This document shows positions 1 to 8,606 of a DNA stretch of 20,430 bases, one piece after another. Source of the DNA: Plantago elongata (Eukaryota > Streptophyta > Magnoliopsida > Lamiales > Plantaginaceae); assembly GCA_036897095.1 (NCBI GenBank), contig JAYMSP010003268.1:1-20430 (forward strand). The letters are read 5' to 3'. Position 1 is the first letter of the stretch. Each line of letters opens with the position of its first letter. Both the position numbers and the translations under genes were made by a program. The notes under the pieces were generated by a model. It saw only the letters and a program-made list of their open reading frames with translations, was not told the DNA's origin and made no database searches.

Positions 1-123
1 TAAGTTAGAATGCTGGATAGTATGGACCAATATACTTCTGGATTTTGACATCATTGCACAAAGCCGACCGGCAGATTGGGTATGATGAGATTTCACTGGA
101 TTATTGTTGTAGTAAATACCTTG

Positions 124-184
124 GATTAAGTATTTGATGACAACGTATTGCGTTCAGATTAAGTATTTGATGACAACGTATTGC
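124..184. repeat. 33-bp-period tandem duplication
   Basis: A 28-nt block starting GATTAAGTATTTGATGACAA occurs at 124-151 and again, identical, at 157-184, separated by GTTCA. Perfect identity suggests a recent local duplication. Confidence 0.85.
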
Positions 185-933
185 ATTGTAGTAATTTCCT
201 CACCTTTGGGATAACTACATGGGTATCGCGCCTATCTATAATATGTTGTTTTCTTGTTACGGTAAAAAATAATTTCATCTCTGTTATGGCAGTTTGGATA
301 ATTATTAAGTGTATGATGAAAGTAAATTGGGTAGCAATGAGTATAATAACCTGGTCAATATGTTCAACAACGAGTCAGAGCTACCTTGATCTTTGTCTTT
401 ATTCCACATTGCTCGAAAGTGATATTGTACGGTGTCCAAATACTTGGCCTCTTATCAGCTGGTTATATATGTTCGAGGTGGCTAATGCCAAGCATTCCCT
501 TTTCATGTAGTGATGGTCTTAATTTCCTTGCTAATTGCCATCTTGTATAAAAAAAAATCTTTGGCATTGCCGCAATGGCATTTATCAGTTTGCTGTCAAC
601 ACCTAGAAAATGATGGAGTCCGAGAAAAAATGAGTCGTGTCTAGATGTAACAAGTCTTATAAGAGTACTAAGAGGAGAACTTCATGTGTCTATCGTTCAA
701 GGACTATCAAACCAGAAGAGAAGTCTATATGGTATTGATACGTACCATAACTCAAGTCAAAGAAGACAATGAAAAAGTTATGATGATGGCATCCAAGTAG
801 AGTGTGACACTCAGATAGTGATGTGGATGTGATAAGTAGATGTTAGAAAAATAAGTGTATTATATGTATGTTAAAATTTACTTTCGATTTCATTTAACAC
901 AAATAATTTTAAGCATAGTTTTATTGGAAAAGA

Positions 934-971
934 ATACGGGCACCGCGCTGAACGTGGTATACCAACTCTAG
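934..971 (+). mobile_element. Probable Helitron 3' terminus
   Basis: A short hairpin, ACCGCG (942-947), loop CTGAA, CGTGGT (953-958), pairs over six bases including one G-U type wobble. Nine bases later the sequence reads CTAG (968-971) followed by T. A stem-loop about ten bases before a terminal CTRR, inserted next to a T, is the hallmark of Helitron 3' ends, and the GC-rich start GGGCACCGCGC resembles many plant copies. No matching 5' TC terminus was identified, so the element's length is unknown; it may begin upstream of the window. Confidence 0.45.
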
Positions 972-1358
972 TATTGATTAATATGTTGGAATTGTGACGA
1001 GAAACTTATCTTCAGAGAGTCAAGTTATATACGTGGAGGATTTTTGAGCTGGTGGTGGGTTGAAGAAATGAGAGGGGGAGTGATTCACTTTGCTCCCTTC
1101 CGGCTCCGTCCATACTTATATACTTGAAAAATGTTTCATTTCTATAGAAGTCGATGTATATGTTCGTGTCTTCTGTTTGTTTTTGTAAAAAGATTTCAAA
1201 AATGAATACTGCTTTGAGTATGAAACAACAACAAATGAAATGGTTTTATTCTTTTAAATTTGAGACAAGCTATAATACATGTGCCAAACTGTCAATTACA
1301 CAAATTTCTGCTTTCATGTAAAATTGAAATTTACACATATTCAACCAAAGAATTACTA

Positions 1359-1456
1359 ACAACGAGATACAGTTCAGTTGGTAATATCTTCACCTCCAAT
1401 CAATAAATTGGCAGTTTGAATCACCTTTTAACAGTTTCAAAAAACAAAAACAAAAA
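1359..1456 (+). mobile_element. tRNA-derived SINE, short
   Basis: An A-box-like stretch (AGTTCAGTTGG, 1371-1381) and a B-box-like stretch (AGTTTGAATCAC, 1413-1424) lie at tRNA-like spacing, as in the D-arm and T-arm of a tRNA gene. An A-rich tail of AAAAAC-type units follows (about 1439-1458). The body is flanked by an 8-bp direct repeat, AATTACTA, at 1351-1358 and 1457-1464, which fits a target-site duplication. The tRNA part is too degenerate to fold as a functional tRNA. The insertion ends 30 bp beyond the stop codon of the minus-strand germin-like gene, so it probably lies antisense in that gene's 3' UTR. Confidence 0.6.
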
Positions 1457-1493
1457 AATTACTATATATTATGAACCGAGTAAACTTGCCAGC

Positions 1494-2445
1494 TTACGGG
1501 TACGGTGCTTGCAGTTGTTCGATTACCGACCCATCAACCCGGAAAGCCTTAGTCAACACAGGCTTATTGATCTTTGGATTCGACCCGAAAACTGAATCAG
1601 CCATGGGAATAACACCAGGATTTTGGCTATTCAAGAAGCCCATGGTCACAGCATTCCCATATCCAATATTTTGTTGAAAATGAATGAGCCCGAATGGGAA
1701 AACAAACACATCTCCCTTGGTAAGCACCTTTGAAATGAGTCGATTTTCAGGGTCCGATGTCACGAAACCTACATAAACAGTACCTTCCAGCACTATAAGT
1801 ATTTCAGTAGCTCGAGGGTGGCGATGGGGCGGGACAATCCCTTTAGGGGCGTAGTCGACTCGTACAGTGGAGATGCCAAGAGTGTTTAGGCCTGGAATCT
1901 CATTCACAGTGGGTCGGTTTACGAAGGATCCCATGGGGTTTGATGTGTTTCCAATGATGTTTAGTCCTTGGAACGAGAAGTGGTCCGCGGTTACGTTATT
2001 CAGGTTCAGGCAGGCAAATCCGTTCACCCGTACTGAAAACATACACAACAAGAACAAATTGTAAGATTGTGAAAATAGCACCAATTAATTAAAGAGGCAT
2101 GATACTAGCTACCAATTCAAATCAAAATTACACTTTAGCTCATTCCTCTCACACTGTTCTGTCTATTACTAGTTTCCAAAATCACCCATGTACTAATGTA
2201 GTAAAACAAAATTGTTCCCTCATTTTCTCCTTGAAAAAATGAGGAACTTAATTGGAGTAAAATTTGATTTTAGAAACAAATAAATTCCGGAAAACTTCAC
2301 ACGACTATGCTACTCGAAGATACTAACCTTGACTGTTGAAGTCGGCAACACAAAAGTCCTGAAGAGGGCTAGACTCATTTGCCATAGCAAGAGTACCCCA
2401 AGTTATGACAAGTAAACACAGTATCATCACCAAATTGTTTGCCAT
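1494..2445 (-). CDS. Germin-like protein (cupin), two exons
   Basis: Exon 1 runs 2445-2328 (39 codons plus one base) and exon 2 runs 2032-1494; the 295-bp intron has GT at 2327-2326 and AG at 2034-2033. The product is 218 aa, normal for the family. Residues 1-22 form a secretory signal peptide, probably cut after AMA. The mature N-terminus has DFCVAD and NGFAC, whose two Cys form the conserved germin disulfide. Germin box 1 (PPHRHPRATEILIVLEG) and box 2 (KGDVFVFPFGLIHFQQN) keep the three His and one Glu that bind Mn. These are secreted, usually hexameric apoplastic proteins; some have superoxide dismutase or oxalate oxidase activity, and neither can be assigned from sequence. It resembles subfamily 1 members. 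The gene looks intact; the C-terminus (LQAPYP) is shorter than in some relatives. Confidence 0.95.
2033..2327 (-). other. Germin-like gene intron
   Basis: Read on the minus strand, the donor is AAG|GTTAGTA and the acceptor is GTTTTCAG|TACGG. Splicing joins CAA G to TA CGG and restores an uninterrupted NSQ-VRVNGF reading, which fixes both boundaries. One intron after the signal-peptide region is the usual germin-like gene structure. Confidence 0.9.
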
Positions 2446-2550
2446 TTTCTTGCTATCTGGTATTTCCAAAACCTTTATTCAATTTTGCTTTGTTCAAAGA
2501 AGATAACACAGAGATGATTTATGTATTGCAAATTAACGGCTTGTGAGAGC

Positions 2551-2562
2551 AATATATATAGA
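2551..2562 (-). promoter_or_regulatory. Candidate TATA box of the germin-like gene
   Basis: The minus strand reads CTATATATATT here, about 106 bp upstream of the start codon at 2445. This would place a transcription start near 2525-2530 and give a 5' UTR of about 80 nt. The assignment rests only on motif and spacing. Confidence 0.5.
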
Positions 2563-2782
2563 GAATGGCACAGCGATATTATGAGTAACTGGATACCTAA
2601 TCTGCTAGACCAAGTCTTGAAAAAACCCGCCTGCCTTCAAATATGTTTAAGTAATGTTTCGTTAAATACTGTATTAGTCACGTTGAACTATTCGCTAATG
2701 CTTCTCATTAGAAACATAGTAGTCAAAATTTACATAGGAGATTTTAGTACATTATTATCATCTTCAGTGATATGAGATATGT

Positions 2783-2880
2783 ACGTGACTTATTAACTAC
2801 TGTGTGCATGCCTAAATAATTTACGGTCTCTATAATATTTACGTGACTTATTAACTACTGTGCGCACGCCTAACTAATTT
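2783..2880. repeat. 58-bp-period tandem duplication
   Basis: A 40-nt block starting ACGTGACTTATTAACTACTG lies at 2783-2822 and again at 2841-2880, with three mismatches between copies. The 18-nt spacer is not itself repeated within the pair. Confidence 0.8.
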
Positions 2881-3066
2881 CTAATCTGTATTCTGTACGC
2901 TAAATTCCAAAATTAATGAGATATAGTAATGTATAATTAAGGCCGGTCCAAAATTTTAAGGTACCATATAAAGTTTTAAATTTGACCTAAACATAAAAAA
3001 ATAAATTAAAGAAAATAAAATAGTTCACGCAAAATTTGAATAAGTTCTAATAAAACAATATACTTA

Positions 3067-3297
3067 CTCCGTCCCAATTTCATCTTTGCGTATTTCATTT
3101 TGATCGGTCACAATTTCATCTTCTCATTCATTAAATAAAAAATATATCTATTACTTTTTACTCTATCAATCCTATTTTATTTACTTTTTTACTATTTTAT
3201 CACATCTCTAAGTACTTTGTTGATTTTTCTACTTTGTTAAACTTTCACTTAATTAAACTTGTGTCCGTGGAAAGTTTTGAATTAATGACACAGGGAG
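3067..3297. mobile_element. Stowaway-like MITE
   Basis: The left end reads TA|CTCCGTCCC (TA at 3065-3066) and the right end ACACAGGGAG|TA (TA at 3298-3299). This gives imperfect terminal inverted repeats of the CTCCCTCCGTCCC type and a TA target duplication, the signature of Tc1/mariner-related Stowaway MITEs in plants. The body is about 231 bp, AT-rich and non-coding, in the normal size range. The right terminal repeat is diverged, so this is an old copy. Confidence 0.75.
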
Positions 3298-3393
3298 TAC
3301 AAGATATGTAACTTTAAAAATATAACACTACAAAAACAAGTGTTGTTTAAAATAAAAATATATAATATTAATTGTTTATAACATACTTTTATT

Positions 3394-3836
3394 GGTTTTT
3401 GTACGGTCAGGCAGGTTTTCTCCCTGTTTGACAACAATTATAAAGTAAAAAAATTAATGTATGTATTCCGTTAGACTTCAAAATACTAAAGTAAAAAATA
3501 GGTAATTCTTAAAAAATATTATTTAAATTTTAAAATATTTTAGAAAGAAAATTTATATTTTTAATTAAAATTTATATTTTTTTAATTTAAACATTTATAA
3601 GGCGGAAGGGCGATGGGGTGTGCCAAGGCGGTAAGACGATCGATCTTTCGACATATGAATATTTAAATTAGAAAAATACAAATATTAATAAAAAAAATTC
3701 AAATTTTACCTTCTAAAATATTTTTAAATTCGAATTACTTTTTTTTAATATTTTAAAATTTAACGGAATAAATATATTTATCTTTTTATTTTTTTATTTA
3801 AAGTCAGGCAAGGTCTACCTGACCATAGGAAAACAC
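3394..3836. mobile_element. Foldback MITE, Mutator-like, with 10-bp target duplication
   Basis: Perfect 10-bp direct repeats TACTTTTATT flank the element (3384-3393 and 3837-3846). The left end starts GGTTTTTGTACGGTCAGG, and the reverse complement of the right end starts GTGTTTTCCTATGGTCAGG. Inverted similarity continues inward for about 180-200 bp, with shared blocks TATTCCGTTA, GTAATTC, AAAATATTTTAGAA and TAATTTAAA. The arms enclose a GC-richer loop at about 3601-3655. Each end also carries its own small hairpin near GTCAGG (about 3406-3432 and 3802-3823). Long inverted repeats with a 9-11-bp duplication point to a non-autonomous Mutator-like element. No coding capacity is present. Confidence 0.75.
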
Positions 3837-3911
3837 TACTTTTATTCATATTTTTAACTCTATATTTCTATCATTTGTGTTAATTGCAAAGCATTCGAGT
3901 TGGGATGATTC

Positions 3912-3974
3912 AACAATTATGTACACAATTATCTTTAACGTGTAACAATTATGTACACAATTATCTTTAACGTG
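3912..3974. repeat. 32-bp-period perfect tandem duplication
   Basis: A 31-nt block starting AACAATTATGTACACAATTA is found at 3912-3942 and identically at 3944-3974, one base apart. It lies 66 bp beyond the foldback element's target duplication. Confidence 0.9.
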
Positions 3975-4085
3975 CACATAGTTTACACGGTGATTCATTT
4001 AATTTGATTGGGGCGTTATGTACAAAAGTATTTTTAACTCCATATTCCAATACTTTTACTAATCGAATTTGATGATGATTCAGTT

Positions 4086-4472
4086 GTGTTGATTGCAAAG
4101 CAAAGGTTGATACAAGTTCACACGTGCACCGTTGAGGATGTATCTGATTCCAATGACTTGACAGGCCTGAAAGTTGAGTTAGGGGAAGATTGGGGAATGA
4201 GCATTCGAGTCGCGCCTTGGTTGCACAATCATGAGGAATTGAAAGTTAGATGCTTTCTGATAGCTCTTGAAATGAGCCGCTCTGCTCTCTATAAATATCA
4301 GTGTGATCCTCCATTGGGTGAAGAAGAGGATATAGGGCTCCTCCTCCACAGATTTTTATATAATGCAGTTGTTCGGAGAGTCAGACTACTCAGTCCGACA
4401 GTTCGCCATCCTTACCATCTACCCCATCGACACCGGAGGCTTATCATCGGGCCCTATAATTATGTACATTGA
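4086..4472 (+). CDS. Unrecognised 128-codon ORF
   Basis: This ATG-to-stop ORF is GC-richer and more balanced in amino acids than its surroundings, and it is the only such stretch between the germin-like gene and the LINE. The protein has an acidic first half (VEDVSDSNDLTGLKVELGEDWG) and a basic, His-rich end (RRVRLLSPTVRHPYHLPHRHRR). I see no signal peptide, membrane segment or catalytic motif, and no family I recognise. It may be an exon or a fragment of a gene captured or decayed here: short pieces just upstream (around 3848-3900 and 4028-4105) look like diverged copies of one another. Chance ORF remains quite possible. Confidence 0.25.
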   Translation: MLIAKQRLIQVHTCTVEDVSDSNDLTGLKVELGEDWGMSIRVAPWLHNHEELKVRCFLIALEMSRSALYKYQCDPPLGEEEDIGLLLHRFLYNAVVRRVRLLSPTVRHPYHLPHRHRRLIIGPYNYVH

Positions 4473-5780
4473 TTAATTGAATAGTTATAGTTTATGATTT
4501 TGGAATCTAATTGTAAAATGAATTTTAGTGTAAGAACTTCAAATTTCTATTTTAATTTGGACCAATTAAAATCACGGCATTTTTTTGGTATACACACAAG
4601 TTTTACACCTTGCGTTTTGTATGACAATTAACGATGATGACATCAACGTGTAATAATAGTTTTGGGTTGGCAATAAAGGATTTAGTTAAAACTTAAAATT
4701 ATTCTTTATCTTGTGTGGTTGAGAACAAGTTTGGGACAAATTTACTTAATTTGAAACCTAAAGATGAAAAATATGTGTCTGATTGTCGAGAATATCTTTT
4801 TTTATTCACAATAGAGAAATTGTTGTTGGAGCTTGGAGGTATATGGTTAAAATGTAGTACATCGGATGTGGACATTCGACAAGCTTTTGTTTTGCCATGA
4901 AGACTATTTTGTTATTAAATATACTATATTGAGAATCGAAGTAAGTTTTACAATTTCCCCAAAATAAATATGTTCCCTCACCTATATTATTTCAAGAAAA
5001 TGTTCAATATTTGTTTCGCATTATACAAGGGGCTATGTATAAACCTATAAGGTGCATACGAGTAAAATGAAGTGGGTGATAGTGAAGTGATATATACAAA
5101 TGTATTTTAGGTAATAAGATAATTTAAATCTTATTTGATGGTTTAAGATTGTTATAATAAATGAAAATATAAGAAGAGTGATAAAAATTAATAAGATTAT
5201 AAATAGTTGATGGATTAGACAGCTATTATTCAACGTAATTAAAGCCGTCTAATAAATAATATAACTTAAGACAACTCAATTAAATTCGAACATCTATAAT
5301 AACTACCCAAATAATCTCATTTTGAGTTCTTCTTGGAAGGACATGGTTTGGAATTTGGATCTTCTGCCCCTAATTTGGCTTGATCGATGCATGCGTTCAG
5401 CAATAAGTTCACACTCTTTCTTTGGGTAATCCGTTTGGTTTTGCATTTCGTATTCCTAACATTTTGTACAAAGATGCACATCGTGATCTAGTAGAGGCAC
5501 CTTGACTGTTCAGACTCCGACCTGAAGGCTGAAGCTATTGATTGTTAAAACATCGTGTCATGAAAAATTTGATTAGTGATTTGCACTCTGGTGTATAGTC
5601 TCACCCCAAATATGGAGAAAATGATTTACACCAACCAATAATGAGTAATGACATCCGGATCCCTAATGTAATTCATAACCATGTAAATTGTTCAATGTAA
5701 ATATTTAAATGCAATACCATAATACATATAGACTAGATGGTAGATACCTAATTATCTAGGTCCGATTTACCATTAACTTT
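4473..5780. other. AT-rich intergenic DNA
   Basis: No gene is supported. Short ORFs at 4715-4900 (plus) and 5045-5233 (minus) are low-complexity or lack recognisable domains. A stretch around 5320-5460 is open in two minus-strand frames for about 45 codons and is GC-richer, but matches nothing I know. Confidence 0.5.
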
Positions 5781-6140
5781 TCAGTTCTATGAACTTTTTT
5801 AATAAAAAATTCGTTATGTGAATGCGTAAATTTTTAAACAAGCAATCAAGTTAAGTTATGTTTATCACTATATTTTCAGTTAGCTTTTTAGTTCAATGAG
5901 TTTTTTTTTTCATAAAAAACACGTTACGTAAATGTGCAGCTTTTCAAAAGCTATCTTGTTTGAGAAACTAACTAAATTAGCTGGTTGTAAAAAAGTCTAT
6001 ATTACCAGCTACCAGCAACTTTTTCAAGCTAGTTTTGTTAAATAAAGTCTTAACTTGTTGAAAAAATCTATCTGATTATTTATCAGTTATTTTTTTAATT
6101 ACCAACTACTTTTTCAGTTAATTTTATTAAATATAGTATT
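5780..6140. repeat. DNA-transposon remnants sharing a dispersed motif
   Basis: Two related blocks (about 5781-5845 and 5881-5950) share the pattern TTTTCAGTT/TAGTTC, an AAAAA run, and CGTTA(T/C)GTGAATGCG-like sequence. A third relative occurs at about 15871-15935. The neighbouring 5980-6140 segment, with TACCAGCTACCAGCAACTTT and TTTTCAGTTAATTTTATTAA, resembles termini of common eudicot hAT-like or MITE elements. Boundaries and target duplications could not be set. Confidence 0.45.
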
Positions 6141-6217
6141 AGTGGATAGCGTATGCTATTTGTTACTCTTATAAATATACTATACACAGTCTAATATAGT
6201 GCATGCATTTATAAAGG

Positions 6218-6277
6218 AAATGATTTCAAGAAGCATGAACCCTTTCAAAATGATTTCAAGAAGCATGAACCCTTTCA
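6218..6277. repeat. 30-bp tandem duplication
   Basis: AAATGATTTCAAGAAGCATG plus ten further bases occurs at 6218-6247 and identically at 6248-6277. A partial third match (AAGAAGCAGCATGAACACTT) follows at about 6282. This creates the repetitive minus-strand ORF at 6180-6395, which is not a credible gene. Confidence 0.9.
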
Positions 6278-6755
6278 AAAAAAGAAGCAGCATGAACACT
6301 TCAAACTTTTTACAGTAGTTGACCATTGATCTTTTCATTCGACTATGTTCACCATCAAGAACAAACCAGATAAAGACAAATGAAGTGATCAGCAAGTTAT
6401 AATATATACTTTATGGATTAGGTGAAATAGATGTCCCCTCTGGTGGAATTGTTCAAATTTGCATTATTCACGTATCAATGAATCAACTATTTAAGATAAA
6501 TTTCAATTAGATAAATATACAAATTGATGATTGTATATTTGTATCATGTTAATAGTCGAACTCCTAATCTGCAACTGCATGCATGTCTAATTGCATAAAT
6601 TAATATAAGTGAATTAGTTCCACAACAGAAGTATATACTCATCAAAAATCTGACCTAGAGCTCCAAAACTTTCGCAAGTTCTGTGTCGCCGCTGGAAGCT
6701 AAACCGGCCAATCTCCCAATTCTGACGCCATTCTGGCACACCCCGCCTCCTTCAT

Positions 6756-8569
6756 ATGACTAAAGACCCACGCACCACCAAGTGTCCCCGTGCGACAGGG
6801 GAAAAGGGGGATCTGGAACCTGATCCCGACATAGATATGGACCTTACCGGCGACAACATGAATAAACATTCACAACCGGCTACCTATGCAAGCATGGCTA
6901 TGGATATCCCTAAACCTAGCGATGTCAGAATTGACGGAAGATGGAATTCTGATGAACATGCAATGATGAGAACCCTACCACCGACCCCAGAGATCCCATT
7001 CAAACAGATTGGATTTGATTATGAACTGAAAACACTCATGGAAAATCTATGGAAGAACACGATCATGATCAAGATCCTCGGGAAATTCTGGTATTACCCA
7101 ACACTGCTAGCAAAGCTGGAAACAATGTGGACTCTGCAAGGCCACTTCTTCGAATTTATGGATCTTGGACATAATTGCTATTGCCTAAAAGGACTAACGG
7201 ATGCGAAAAGTACGATGATCCTTACGGAGGGTCCCTGGCAATTGGCTGGAATTTTCTTGTCCATCTGAAAGTGGACGCCAAATTTTAGAGTAGACACGGA
7301 TAGGGTGGAGAGGACCATAACTTGGGTGCGAAATCTTTAACATCCCGGTCGAGATGTTTAGAGAATTAGTCATCGAACATCTGGCATCTTGTATTGGTGA
7401 CCCTCTCAAGATTGACGGTAATACATTTACGGCAAAGAAGGGCCGGTTTGCAAGATTTTGTGTTGAAGTGGATATGGAGAAGCCACTACAACTGGGTCTA
7501 TGCATCTCCGACAAGCTATACCAAGTTGTCTATGAAAATTTTCCGTCACTCTGTCACCACTACGGACGAGTAGGTCATGTCATCAATGAATGCCACCTGA
7601 AAGTAGTAACAACGGAGCAGAATTCAGACTCCCAACCTCCTGCCTTGAGCACTGCCATCCCGGCTGAGAATGAGAAGAACAATTCCCATATTACAGGGAC
7701 GAGCCGGTTGCTGGACAAAGCCAAGAACAATGAATATGGGGAGTGGATGGTGGTGGAACGCCGGAAGAAAAGAAATAAGGTCCCTGGTAAAACTGCTACT
7801 AACCGCCCCCCAGCTAGGGAACCAAGACGGAATGCACAGTAGAGAAATACTACCCAAATCAAATTTGAACCTGGCCCTTCATCGATTACAAGAAACATCA
7901 AACATAACAATGATCTGCTGCCATCTCTTAATCCCATTGGAGTTCGGGTTCTCCCAAGAAGTCTATATCCAAATGCGGTAAGACACACTAACCAGGCAAG
8001 GGCTGGTCAAGTTATAAATACACCTCAAAATATAACTTCGACCACATTAGCTCAACCCACAGCCTCGAACTCTTTGTCAGATCAAGTTCCGGTGATTCAG
8101 GCCTCCATCGACTCTGCTGCAGCCCGGAACAGAACTACACCAATTCCGAATAACCAAGATCAAACTCCCTTGACTCATAACAATGGACAGAGAACTGGTG
8201 GAAATCAATCCCGAGGAATTTCGAATTGTCGATGGAAGTCAACCTCGAGGACTTCGAAATAGTATTCCACAACAAACATGTGCTTCTTCACTGGATCCTG
8301 GACCCAGTAATCGTAACACAATACCACCAATTTCAGGGACGGTTCCAGCTCTTGAGAACAACCAGAGGGGAGAGAACCATCCACATCGCGGCGATTCCAA
8401 CAACGATCTGGGAACTGGAAGTCAACACATACATCTTGTCCATGGAGGACAACGGCATGATAGGTTGGCACCGGTACATACTGAGCAGGTGGGAGGAAGT
8501 TCGACAACATGTATTGACAATGGAAGCTCTTTGTCAGTTGATGTCCGTATGGATGGGGTGGGATATTGA
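6756..8569 (+). pseudogene. LINE ORF1, nucleic-acid-binding protein, broken
   Basis: The reading is split over three frames. Codons 6756-7268 give an acidic N-terminus and the first part of a DUF4283-like domain (LWKNTIMIKILGKF to GPWQLAG), ending at a TGA. The frame continues to about 7330 (WVR), where an indel shifts it. The second part, about 7333-7842, carries FNIPVEMFRELVIEHLA, KKGRFARFCVEVD and a zinc knuckle near 7552-7594, followed by EWMVVERRKKR, typical of plant L1 ORF1. After a TAG at 7840 the same frame continues to 8262 and then appears to move to the frame of 8183-8569, a low-complexity Asn/Gly/Ser-rich tail. The knuckle reads C-x2-Y-x4-H-x4-C: the second Cys is replaced by Tyr. 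Confidence 0.85.
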
Positions 8570-8606
8570 ATATCCGCTCACACCATACCAGCTTCTACGA
8601 TTAGAC

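Larger units (their letters stand above)
1..1350. other. Intergenic region without a recognisable gene
   Basis: No convincing coding region is visible on either strand. The longest ATG-initiated ORF (181-510, plus) has a composition rich in Trp, Ile, Cys and Ser and matches no family I know. The interval contains a 33-bp tandem duplication, a likely Helitron 3' end and otherwise AT-rich sequence. It could be the far 3' flank of a gene outside the window, or Helitron interior if the terminus at 971 is real. Confidence 0.5.

Noticed and set aside
181..510. 109-codon plus-strand ORF as a gene
   Set aside because: Composition is biased to Trp, Ile, Cys and Ser, no domain is visible, and there is no supporting gene context.
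1867..2064. Plus-strand ORF opposite germin-like exon 2
   Set aside because: Shadow of the minus-strand coding exon, which has strong family motifs.
4715..4900. 61-codon ORF as a gene
   Set aside because: Short, Leu/Lys-rich, no motif, in AT-rich intergenic DNA.
5045..5233. 62-codon minus-strand hydrophobic ORF
   Set aside because: It arises from AT-rich sequence giving Ile/Leu/Phe codons, without start context or homology.
6180..6395. 71-codon minus-strand ORF with internal repeat
   Set aside because: The repeated peptide is simply the translation of the 30-bp tandem duplication.
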